From NCBI GenBank assembly GCA_028551475.1, contig CM052355.1, positions 16,885,543 to 16,949,542 of the forward strand: a stretch of 64,000 bases of DNA. Reading direction: 5' to 3'. Source of the DNA: Casuarina equisetifolia. Taxonomy: Eukaryota > Streptophyta > Magnoliopsida > Fagales > Casuarinaceae. The notes beneath the pieces are model-generated. The model worked only from the letters and a program-made list of their open reading frames with translations, was not told the DNA's origin and did not search any database. Positions 34,527-46,878 of this stretch are shown here, in pieces. Position 1 is the stretch's first letter; each line of letters begins with the position of its first letter. Both the position numbers and the translations under genes were made by a program.

Positions 34527-37500
34527 CACACAATCACTTCTTAGTCATCATCAAAACAATATTTGCATCAACAACTTCCTCAAGATTGCTTTTGAACTTG
34601 GCATCAAATTCAGTATTCGCAACTCATTGAATAATGGCTTTTCTCTTTTGCGAGTGTTTGGGACCTCTAAAGGGAGAAAGTGACCTATATCCTAGGTACA
34701 ATTTATTTATTTATTTATTTTTGGGTTTGTTTCTTTTCACGCCGTAATCCTTTGGTTGGGTGTTAAAAGATAGATCATGTAAGCGTAGGACATCTTAGCA
34801 TCCATTTAATCTTCCTAGTTTCTCACTTATTCCTCGTGCACTGTGGAAGTTAAAATTTTGAACTACATTTTTTCTCCTAAAATTTCTGAAGTAAAATTCG
34901 ACGGTCTTTTTAACAAGCATAATGTTTTTTAGTCTTATCTCTTCTGGAGGGGCTCTAGTTAATGATTCCGTCACCAAGTTTGAAAGCAGTCTCTCTTTCA
35001 CCTTGTCGTTAAGCTAATGTTGGCCATATGTGTGTATTTTCGCTGGGAAAAGCCAGCAGGTAGGTTGCTTATGCGAAAGAAGAAAGATGCATTCTTCATT
35101 CTCTTGGACACCTGTATTGATTATTAGGTTAATGCCCTCATAGCTGACTCAATAATTTGTTTGGGTCTGAGAGCTTAGTTGCTTTGGCCTTCTAGTCGAT
35201 TCCTCTGTATTATCTGTTTCCTCTTCCTATATGGCCTTTTTAAGGCCTGCATGCTTTGGTTATTGCCTTGTGGGGTTGCTTTATAGCAGGCCTCTTCCAA
35301 TGCTGTGTTATGTCCCCTTAGTTTGAGGAGCCTTAGGGGTTTCGCTTCCATTGTTTTATTAGATTCTTTTATTATTGTTTGTACAGCTTACTTATGACGT
35401 GCATAAAGATTTTGTTATGGTTTAGTATACAAATGCTATTTTAATGACGAATTGTGCAATAGCAGTAGCATCAAATTTTCTTCCATAATTACGTATCGTT
35501 GCATTAGCAACTTGGCGGCTAAATGTATCACAAGGGACACCAAAGGGCCACTTTTTTCTATTTTATTTCCATCTTAAAATATCTCATTAAGATATTAGGC
35601 CTGATGACTTAACACTATCACTAGAACGTGAAGTTATTTGTTAAATTAAAAAAGGCATGATGGCTCTATCAAAGCTACTTAAATCAACAAAAAGCTCTAA
35701 GCTTGTGCATGAGTCACTTCAAAAACCTTGGAATTAGGTAAATAAATATCGTTACGTAATGCTTTTGGTTGATTGGCCTTTGAAGATAATCTAGGCATAC
35801 GCTAAAACATCTTAGTCGGACAGTCAAATTTCTATTAAAATGTAGAGCCTTTTCCAGTAGTTGTAATAAAGGTTAACATTGAGTTAATTTTAGTGGACAG
35901 CAAAAGTGTGCACTAGTTTTGTCATCCATCTTTTTGTTTTTTCACATACGTCAACTTGTAAGTGTACGATTACTTATAGAAGTTTAATTTCTCAAAGTTT
36001 GCTGAGACAACAACAAGTGGACCTCAAAGTCTATGAAAGCACAATATTTTCTTATAGTTATTTGCTTTCTTTGTAGATGATTAATAAAGCAAAAATCTTT
36101 TGAATGAGTGAAAAAACGCACAATCAGAGAAAAGGATAGGCTTTGACACAGCAATTAAGATTAGTGGGGACATTTTTTTTTCCTTAACATGTGGGACCAA
36201 TTCTTTATAGATTAAGCTATTCAAGTAAATAATGAGACCCATGTTGCAAAACCAGACAAGGGAAACATCTAAGTGTTCCATGTTAATTAGTGATCATTCA
36301 AATCTTCTAAGTTGTAAATTTCATAAATTTGTCTATATTTGTGTCTTGCATACAAGTTAACGATAAAAGTATCAAAATTTTACAATGAAAAACTTGAACT
36401 TCAAAGCTAAAAACCATCAAGCCAAGTAGCTTTTAGGTTTATCATATTACTTTAATTGTACATATACAGACAAAAGAAGTTTGCATCTATTGTTAATTTA
36501 ATTTTTACAATTATTTTGATCCTTTCATCTCTCTCAACAATTAGGTTCCAATCTCCTGAATGTTTCTGTTTATATAAAAGTTGAAAATTCTTCATATTTG
36601 TTTATTCAAGTAAAATTTCTTTTTTGTATTCAACCTTGATGGTGGAAGTGCTGTGTTAGGCCAAAGTGCATAAAAGAAAAAGAAAATGGCAAACCAAACT
36701 GTCGTGCTAGCATAGGGACAAAATGGGGCTCAATCATACAAGAAAACCTGCGAAAAGAAGATTCTTTTTTCCTTCAAAATACACCAACTCGTTGTACATC
36801 CTATGATTTCAATATATCCCCTCCATTTGAAAAAAATAGGGAAATTTCTAGTTCATGTACTATTTGTTGGTGAAACCAATGAAGTTAGTTTGCAAAATTC
36901 CCGTCTGCCAATAGAATCTGTACAACAACAATCAAAGCGCACTCATTATTCAACCATCAAACAAGTCGAAGATCAAAGCAATGGAGTTTGTCATCCTCCA
37001 CAATGATAGCTTATATATCCGGGTTCTAATCTTTTAGTGGATCGATGAGAAAAGGAGGTAAGAGAATTGGACTCTATCTCTTGCAACTTGTGTTATGATT
37101 CTCTGGAAATGTTTAGTTTCTACAGTCATTTCTTATCTATGTTCATGGGCAAGATTATAGATGGTTGTTTTCACACAATTAGATTTAAAGCTCGGATTTT
37201 TTTATGGTTGTCGATTGCATTAAAGAATCGATATTCAACCAATGTTCTTTTTTGGTCATCAGTAGAAATTTATCCTATTCCACAGTCCCTTAATCATTTA
37301 GTTGAGGATATATATCATAGTCATAGTTCTACTAGGCTTCATTGAGCATGCTAGAGAGAACCCTTCGATTCTTAAGGAATAGAACTCGGTGTAACTACCA
37401 TAGATGCAAGTATGGAGGTAAGACGAATTAAAGACGAATTAAAGACAGAATCGAGAAAATAGTCCTGTATTTCGATTCCCTATTAATAAGTATCGTTTCC

Positions 37501-40500
37501 CTATTTTCTAGGTTGTATTCCTTGCTTTGCCTCATCCCATGCTTCCATGATTGTCAAGCCTTTAATTCAAACTCCTCTGTCGATATAAGACTTTTTCTCA
37601 TGAAGAAGAATCATTAATGAAACCAGACACAAAAGTACGCTGCTCGAAACAAGGCAAAACTCTAACCAAAGAGGTTAAAAGAGCAGTCATGAAACAATAA
37701 AAACCATCTGTATATAACCAACACAAAAACTGTTAGCCCCTAAGGAAACTCTTTCAACAAAACTGAGGATCCAACAAGTCGTCTGTTGGAAAAAGAAAGG
37801 CTGAAAATAATATAGTTAATCCTAGTCCGGACCCAAAAGGAAATATTAGAGGGCATATTAGCTACAGTCCTAGACCTATTTTAATGTTGAGATTATGGAA
37901 TAATTAGGTTAAAGGACATGATTATAATATCTTATTATAAGCACAAATATTTATATAATTATAGAAACTAACATTTTCTTTTATGAATATATGAAGTATA
38001 ACAAAATCTAGTGGGTAAGCCATTTCAGGGAAAGAAACTCTTTGGGAGGTAGGCTACTTGTTTAAGAGAGCTCCTTTGAGGCTTTGGTTGTAAAGCTCCA
38101 TAGGTTTGTGATGAATGCCTCACGAATTTTAGGTAATAAAAAAATTTCATGACATGTTACACATTTGGTAAGAGAAAAGTTATAGAAAATCAATGAAAAG
38201 AGACTATGGCAGACAAAAATGTTGTGTTATTCTAAACCTCCTTAAATCTATTATGTTTGAATATGAATTTTCATATTCTTGTGTGTTTGATCTATATGTT
38301 GATGGTAATGTGATATAATGAATCCCCCAACACTTAAGACATTCAAGAACCTGTATTGTGTCATAAACGGTATAGAAGACACGAAGAGGACACCTGGTTT
38401 GGGTCCGTTATGCTTACGAAATTATACTCTCTTCAGGAATTGCAGAAAAAAATAGGTTTTACTAATTCTTTTTTCCTCAGAATTGCACAGAACACACCTA
38501 GGTTAATGGGTGACACCAAAGGGAACTAGCTAATCCTAGGTGCTAAAGTTCTCCTCCGTAGCAAGCCATTAAGTAAAGCATTCTAAGTTGAAGAAAGTTG
38601 CATTAACGAGAAAATATATTTTTCAAACATTTGCGCCTTTCTTTAGTTTCATAAAATTTTTAGTAGTAACAATGAGAGAAAAAGTAAACCTCAAGTGCAG
38701 GTGATAGGTAACTAATGGAAGCAACATCCATGTACACAAATATTTGAACTTTCCACTGCTTCCAATTTGACATCTAAATAACCTTTCGGCTTTGTCTACT
38801 TTGCCCTAATTTTTCCTTCCGTTAAACATATAGGAGTTCCCACAGAACGGTCTCCTTCCAATTGTCCTTGCCAGTAAAACATACAATCATCCCCAGTTCT
38901 CTTTGGAAATGAGATCTTGACATGCCCCATTGGCTTCTCAATAACGTCTTGTTATGTCAGCCTGAATCAAATTCTTCAACATTTCATGCTCTTTGAGAAT
39001 CCCATATTCTATTTGGAATAGAAAAAATTTGCAACTAAGGTCAATTCTATTTGTCTGTGAGTTATATCAGTGATCCTTCTTTCATCCAAAAAAGATGGAG
39101 CATAATGTCCTAAGGTAAAGATCCTGGGTTTTAAATGCATTAAGTGAAGATGTGCTCATGCATAAATAAAGATAATTTGAAAGGTAACACAATTTCATGT
39201 GATAAGCTACTGTCACACCAAAAAGAGATTCGAATTATAGGACCAACGGACGTATTTTTCCATATTGGCACGACAAAGTTTAGGTAACAGAAAGTGGACC
39301 ACATCTCTAATTTTGTGTTCTAGATGGTAGGATAAGATTGCGTCGACTTTGTTTAGAGCATGGAATCGTAAGAAAAAGTATCGCCATCATGCAAGTGGAC
39401 TTAGACCTACTTTTATGTTCTTTGGATAAGTGCCTAATGACCACATTAATCCTGACACTAAGCCAGCCGACTTGGCATCAAGGCCGAAAAAAAAAAATGG
39501 AGCACATCTACGCGGTGATGAGGAATCGGCCTTTGTGAATCAATTTTAGTGACTGCTATATTTTCTAGCCTATGTAGAGGTAGCACTGGATTAAAAAGTG
39601 ATATCCATCTCAGCAAACACCGAGCTAGGGGAGCGATATGGTGGATCTCTCAGCCAGTGGAAAAGGCTGATCCTTCCCTATAATGGTGGCCCCTTGTCCA
39701 TCTTTTGGGTGGTTTGCTAAGTTAGAATGAAGGCAAATTCTCGTCAGCGAGCACTGGTACAGTGCAATTTCTCTTCATGTCTCTCTTCCCTTTGTGTGTA
39801 AAAAACCGTGTGCGTGTTGTGTGTTTGCGTGTGGGAGGTGTGTGAACGTACGTGTTCAACTCTTGCCTGCCCATGTAACACTTTCTGATCTGTCGTGTTA
39901 TACAATTTCTGAACGTAACGCAAGGAGAGTCAGAAACGTATTTGAATGTGGCTTGTCATTTGGCGTTTGCTCTTTTTTAAAGCAATTGCACTGAACTTTG
40001 GATTGGATGGGCAGTAGCACGGAAGCTATGCATGGCTATCAGTGGGAAAGATGACATTATGACATCATAAAAACTAGCTCTTCGAAACATGTTTCGTGTG
40101 AACCAGTGGGGTCGATCACAGTCAAATGCGGTTTGGGTCGGTAGATCATAAATAGTACCCTCTCACTTGGGAGATTGTTCTGAACAAAAAAAAAGAAAAA
40201 GAAAAAAAGGAATAACGGAAGAAGAACACAAAATGTTCCTACCAGAAGCTATCTGGTTATCTTATATCTGTTTCTCACATGTCTGATATTCTCAGTATCT
40301 AGAAATATTAAGGTTCTTCATGACTACACTTGCACAAATATGTAGCGTAATTAGACAGCATTGTCGAAACCCTATGCCCCTGACTTTGCAGATATTCGTT
40401 GGATTATATGGTGCAGGTGTACACATCCCAGGTGTCCATAATTCCACGTGGCCAGGAAGTGGCAGAAATGAGTCGGCATCCGAGAATCGAACTGGCGTAT

Positions 40501-40875
40501 TGGGTTCTGTTTTTCGTCATTTTATGGTTGTAAGATAACGTAGCCATGACAACATGTTCAAACTGAAAGCTAGTGGGTTTATCTTTTCTTCCCAAATAAT
40601 AGTACCAATGTTGGGAGAGCTTTAAATTTTAGTGGAATGTGGAGTGTTCCCATTAAAGCCATAAAAACAAACATTGAAGTAACAGCGCCCTTATGAGACA
40701 GCAATCGCTATAAGCTTCTAGTTCAAGGGAGTGATAACTAGGAATTTAAGCTCAAAGCTACGTACTTCACATATAGATGACAAGCTAGGAACCGTTTCGC
40801 TTTCATTCTCGTTGCCCTCTTTCTCTGGCTCTTCGTTTGGGAGTTTCTTTCATCACTGCTTTCATCTTCTTTCTC
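34527..40875. other. Long intergenic region, no gene recognised
   Basis: 6.3 kb of AT-rich DNA with only short ORFs and no motif I can name. The ORF at 37067-37345 (92 codons) is the longest and looks like a chance frame. The last few hundred bases should include the promoter and 5' leader of the NPF gene. Confidence 0.5.
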
Positions 40876-43800
40876 ATGGCTGGTGGTCAGAGAGGAAACG
40901 GTCTCAGCAAGTCATGCATTCTCCTGATAGGTAATTAAACAATTCTGCTACCATTTTCGCTCTCTTTCTCCATCATATCATTTGGGTTGCTTAGCTCGAT
41001 CATCCTTGAGAGGGAATGATCGACGAGTAAGTTCTTAAGCTCATATGAGAGACTGGGTTTAAGTGCTCAATTCGAGCTCAAGCTTCGGCTTAGCATTTCC
41101 ATTGAAAAATACATGCGTTTAATTTTCTTCCAATCTTTTTTTTCTGAACAAATAGTGCTGGCTGGTATGGAGAGGTTCGCATTCAAAGGGGTGGCATCCA
41201 ATCTAGTGACTTATCTCACAGATGTTGTGAAGATGAGCAACTCTTCCGCGGCCAAGACGGTGAACAGTTGGTGCGGGTTTACGTCCATGCTGCCGCTGCT
41301 AGTGGCGCCACTTGCTGACTCTTACTGGGATCGGTTTCCCACCATACTGACCTCTTCCGTCCTCTATGTTATTGTGAGTCATTATTCTATTCATAAGACT
41401 CTCCGTTCTATTAAATTTTGATTTTGATTGCACTTTCAAATCCCCAAATCAGTCTCTCTTTCTGGATCGTCGACCTCATCATTTATATTCTCGTCATTGT
41501 TCTTGTTGTTACTATTTTCATCTTCTTCCCAGCACGAATGCTTTCTTTTAGGATTCGTATTACTAAGTTGTGGCTGATAATTCAAAGGTTTAAAGGATGA
41601 TTAGATTAAGCATTGCGATGATGGAGCCTGAGTCATCTCCATCCCACTGAATATAAAATCAGTATTCTTTCGAGTTGGACAGGCCTGTCATCTGTTTTTG
41701 TGGTGGTCAATATTGGTTTACTTTTGTCGCGATGAAGGGCCCCATTTTTTTAAGAACTATGTGAGAGTGCCTATCAGCAGGTGCCAAGCTAAGTATTATG
41801 AAGATCAGTGCCCACCATATCAGAGTTTTGAGTGAATTGAATACGCAAACGCTCAAAGAAGATATGAGCTTTCCATTATTACTTTATTTGTTTTTGGTTT
41901 TCCATAATTGAGAAATTTTTTATGGAAGGACTTTTGTTCTATCTTCACTCTTTTCTGACCTTTCTCTAAAGCTACCTAGAAATTATTTAGTATTTCAGAA
42001 TTTCTCATCCAAGGGATTTTTCTTCTTTTGTGCAATAGGGGGCTGCCAACTGAAAAGCCTAATCTCCGGAGTTACGTGCTCACAGTAGGAAATTATTGCT
42101 TTATGATTAATGAGATACGTGATTGCATGAATCTCGAGTCAAGAAAAGTTGTTTTTATTGCGGGCAACATATGGGGCCGCAGAAATAGATAGAAAGTGGT
42201 TCCTAATTTAATCTTGATTAATGGGAACTCAAGATGTTTTCTCTTTATGGTCAAATTTCACTACCAAATCGCTGTTTTTTTCCACCACTTTTCGCAGGTG
42301 GGGCAAATAGTACTGTGGTTCACAGTTATGTCTGGGATGTCGTTGATAAATGATATTAAAAAATAAAAGGGTGGCATGTGAGCTGAAAAATTAATTGATG
42401 ACAGTAAACTGCTCTTTACAGAAAGCCAAAACTGCCTTTTATTGCTTTCCTGGTCACTAATAGGAAGCATCACTTATGGGTCTCAAAGCCAGCTACAGAA
42501 CTAACAACAAACTGTAGGCTCAACTTGAAAAAAATGCACCAGTTTTCCTTTCCATGACCTCAAGATTCCACAGCATATATGCTTCAATAGCATATATGCC
42601 CTATTGGTGATGGAGAGATCTCCATATACTTTTTAGGTGATCTGCGGCTTATTTAAGCATTAACCTTTTGTGCGGTGGTGGATAATACGGCTTCCTTTTC
42701 TCTTTTTTATTTTTTTTAAAACCTTAAGGTTCTCCATATGTTTCATTAGTCTACGAGAATATTCTAGTATGATATAAATTCATATATTTTGCTCTACACG
42801 TTTTTCCTCTTAGGGGCTTGTGGCACTGACGTCGACAGCACTTGTATGGTCATTGTCTACTACACACGAGATAAGGTCGGCTTCGCTTCTCTTCTGGTCG
42901 CTGTACTTAATTTCAATGGGACAAGGTGGATATAACCCATCTTTGCAAGCCTTTGGAGCAGATCAACTTGACGATGAAGAGGAATTGCCCTGTAGCAAAG
43001 ACGATAAGAAGTCTAAGAAGAAGAGTTCATTCTTTCAGTGGTGGTATTTTGGTGTTTGCAGTGGAAGCCTCACGGGTGTCACCTTTATGTCCTATGTCCA
43101 AGAGAACTTTGGTTGGGTTCTGGGAATTGCCATTCCCATGTTAGCGATGGTAACGTCGGTTGCACTTTTCTGTGCTGGAAGCCGAACGTATATGTACAAA
43201 AGGGATGAGGCCATCTACGATAAACCCTTTCAGGGCATGGTTCAGGCACTTAAAGCAACCAAAGCTAAATTTATGGGTTGTGCAACGCCCTTGTCAAGTT
43301 GCAAAACTGACGAGGCCGAGCTAGAGTAAGTTTTTCATTTTACTCCTTTTTTCCCCAATCAATTTCGAGGTAGCTCATCTTGTAATGACGATTCTTGCTT
43401 GTTTGCAGGCTTCAAGAGAAACCTCTTTGTTGTGAAGAGTGTGACAGCATACAGGCCTTGAAAGAGAATCCAGACAGAAATGGTGAAGTTGTGCTTGGAA
43501 ATGTGAAAATAGTGCTGCGGCTTTTGCCCATATGGACAATGCTTCTAATGTTTGCCGTAATTTTTCAACAACCTGCAACTTTCTTTACTAAACAAGGTAT
43601 GACAATGAGAAGAAACATCGGAAGCGACTTCAAGATCCCACCTGCTACACTACAGAGTGTCATTACATTGTCTATCATTCTTCTAATGCCTTTATATGAC
43701 AAAATTTTGATTCCGATAGCATCGCTGGTAACTTGTGATGGCAAAGGTATCAGTGTGATGAAAAGAATGGGGATAGGAATGTTCCTTTCCGTCATAGCCA

Positions 43801-44252
43801 TGGTCATAGCAGCAATTGTCGAGACAAAAAGGCTGAAGATGAGCAGAAAAATGGGAAATCTTGAATCACAATCAGAAACGGTGCCACTAAGCATATTTTG
43901 GTTGCTACCACAGTACATTCTCTTGGGCATTTCAGACGTTTTCACTGTTGTAGGGATGCAGGAGTTTTTTTACAACGAAGTTCCCAGTAGAATGAGAACC
44001 ATGGCCTTTGCGCTCTACACTAGTGTTTTTGGCGTGGGAAGCTACTTGAGTGCCTTAACGATTTCTCTCGTTGAAGTCTTCACTAGTTCAAAGGGAAAGC
44101 AAAGCTGGTTCTCGGATAACATGAACGAAGCTTGCCTAGACAAATACTACTGGCTTCTAGCCTTGCTTAGTGCATTGAGCTTGCTGTTATACATAATTTT
44201 GTGCAATTGTTACAAAATTAGGACTGAATTGGAGAACGAAAACTGCAAATGA
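40876..44252 (+). CDS. NPF/POT family transporter (NPF5-like)
   Basis: Four exons (40876-40930, 41156-41373, 42814-43325, 43409-44252) join in frame to 542 residues. NPF proteins are 12-span, usually proton-coupled importers of nitrate, peptides or hormones. Family marks are [18 protein letters not shown], the [16 protein letters not shown] segment of helices 2-3, [30 protein letters not shown], and a C-terminal [22 protein letters not shown]. The basic/acidic linker ([11 protein letters not shown]) sits between helices 4 and 5. At the first helix the ExxER proton-coupling motif is incomplete: E24-R25 are present but the first Glu position is Ala21. The large 1.4-kb second intron is normal for this group. 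From memory, Arabidopsis At5g14940 (NPF5.8) is similar. The substrate cannot be inferred. Confidence 0.9.
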
Positions 44253-46805
44253 GGTATTGTCTAAGAGTTTGAACAGAGCCCTTGTCAATATCCATTTCGG
44301 TGTGTACTCTTAGAGTTTTATTATTTGTGCTTAAGAATTTTCAATAGGAGGGATGCTTTCGTAAAGTCTGTTGCATGTCAAGTTCGAAGTTAAAATCTCT
44401 TTGCTTGATTGGTCGCAATGGGGATATCACTAAAAATGTTTTCACTATGTTTGGTTGTATCGATGTGCCTGACAGCTTTGTTTCTGATTTGTTCCAATTG
44501 TTGATATTTCCCTGTTTTAATTGGTTTTCATTTCGCCATGTTTCCTACACATATTAGGACAAAACCTATGAATAGAAGATAATGGAAGCATTTTAATATT
44601 TGGTGAAAAATGTTATGGTGATAACTTCCAAGTTAAGATCGCCTATCAATTGTATAATTTATGCTCATCAAAAGCCATTCAACCTACACGACCCACATTG
44701 CCAAGCTTTTTCCCATCAAATCAGAGGATGCATCTCACCAACTCAATGTACAAGCACCATATCTGCTAAGATCTTTAAAGTGTAACTACATTTTACTCAA
44801 AAAGCCACTCATCAAGTTTGGTAAGTTTCTTAAATGAAAGATATGAAGTCAGGTAAATTTCTTAAATGAAAATACCATTTGAAACTTTAGCATAAAAGCT
44901 GAGATGAAGTTTTAAGCATGAAAGCCACTTGGGACTTGGAGATGAAAGTCCATTTGAAATTTTGGGCATAGAAACTAGTTCACAAATTGTATGCCAGAGC
45001 CCATTACTCAACTTCGTGCCGAAGCCTGTTTCCACCTTAGGTTGAAACTCATTTGAAATCTGTCAAGTACTGAGATCTAGAGTAATAGCAGTATTATTTA
45101 CAATTAATGCCTGAACTTGACTTGGTGTTACTTCTAATCCTTGTTCTATTTGCCTCTCGCCAAACTACGCGTATTCACTCGTGGAACACTAAACTCAAAA
45201 CGTCCCTTATTGTAAGATTTTGTAACTTAATGGCAAATCGTGCTCAACATGTTACAGAGACGAGCACAACACCGACCCAACGAAGAAGCATTATATTCAA
45301 AAGCTATTGTTGCGGTCCATGACAGATTGGGGTCTCTAGGACTCTATTGGATTGGAATTCGTTAAAGGATACAGATTATTCTACTACTCTGTTTAGGTCT
45401 GGCTCTGTCATTTTTTTATTTGTTAATACAAAATCACTTGTACTTGAAATGTGACAGTATTTGCATATATTTACACGTCTTTCACTTGGATACTTAACAC
45501 CTCACTGCTCAAAATTAGTATGCAGTCGAAAAAGAACCGCATATGCTGAAATGGGGGACCAAATCCTGAGCTTGGGTCGACCTTGTCTCCGAGATTTCGA
45601 CAATAGCCAAAGGGAAATATTATATTCTGATCATGTAGGTATTGTAGTTATAGAATAGCTTTTCGGTGGTTGTAATGGGTTGAAAAATTTAAGAGAGGAT
45701 TGTATTGAGGGGGTTTTGATGTATTCTTGATGAATGTTTACTGTATGTGAAAAGTGGACAAGTTGGGGCCCTTCTATGTGCTATGATGCTCATAATACTT
45801 GATTTCTGAGCACAAAAGTCTTGCTAGAAAGAGAGTGCATTGATTTGGATTTATAGGAGTTTCATCTACGACCATAATATTGGAGCTAGTTTTCCTTCTT
45901 TATTGAGTTTTTTTTGAGATATTGATTTTTGTTATAAAATTTATTTACCTCACTTAAAAGTTAGTTTAAAAAGATAACCAGACATGTTTACATTTAAATT
46001 TTACCTAAAAATTATTTATTAACATCGAACATCTATCATTTGTTAATACAATCTCATCACATAGATGACCATAATCTCACATGATACTGCACTAGCATTG
46101 GCTATCATAGCCCATAAGAATATTAAAGCATAACTTGAATTTTTGTATGATTTGAGAGAATTCATTTGAAATAGATACTATTGCCTATAATCCCCAATGA
46201 TCCTAAGTGATGTTTAATTTATCTCAAGGACAGCTACATTGTGTAGAGCTACATTGTGCAAGGACCTTGACCAATTCAAAAATGGTGGTGCTAGAGAACA
46301 GCTCTACGGTTCATCATAGGTGATGAGACCTTGAAATAATCGGCAGTCAAAGATTGTAAAGCTTTCGAAGCAACCAAAACCCATCCCATGGATTTATACT
46401 AAACGAAGAAGAACTCTATCCTTCTGTTTATCCTAACATGCTTGTGACGCAAGAGAGGTGGGTGGCCACAATCTATATACTGCAGCACAAAAACGCAAAA
46501 CTCTACCACAGATTCCAGCAAGCTGTATGGTGTACGAGTCGAATTTGATACCCTTGGCAAGAAGATTATAATATGCTTAGATTCTTACTGAATTTCTCAA
46601 ATATTTTATACTTAACTCATGCGAGAAAACACGAAATAAAAATAATTCATTCTGTGTTAAATATATAGAAAATATCGAAAAATGAAAAAGCATAGAAGGA
46701 AGTCAAGAATAGGAAATATATCCACGTATAAAGCGAGAGAACAGTTTCCGGTTTCATCATAAAAATCGCGGTCCGGGTCTCGTCTCCAACATCAGAGGAT
46801 TTGTA
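44253..46805. other. Intergenic between NPF and eIF2alpha genes
   Basis: It contains the 3' flank of the NPF gene and, at the right end, the promoter of the eIF2alpha gene. The interior is AT-rich. ORFs at 45107-45322 and 45461-45658 carry no recognisable motif. Confidence 0.5.
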
Positions 46806-46813
46806 AAACCCTA
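46806..46813 (+). promoter_or_regulatory. Telo-box-like motif before eIF2alpha
   Basis: AAACCCTA lies 66-73 bases upstream of the start codon. Telo boxes near the transcription start are typical of plant genes for the translation machinery, so the position fits. One short motif alone is weak evidence. Confidence 0.45.
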
Positions 46814-46878
46814 GCCCTATCGGTGTCAGTAACAGAGCCTAAACACGCCCTCTCTGTAGCGATTTAGAGCTCTAGACG

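Noticed and set aside
37067..37345. 92-codon ORF in the gene-poor block
   Set aside because: No recognisable motif or supporting exons. I considered an organelle-derived insert but cannot match it to any organelle gene.
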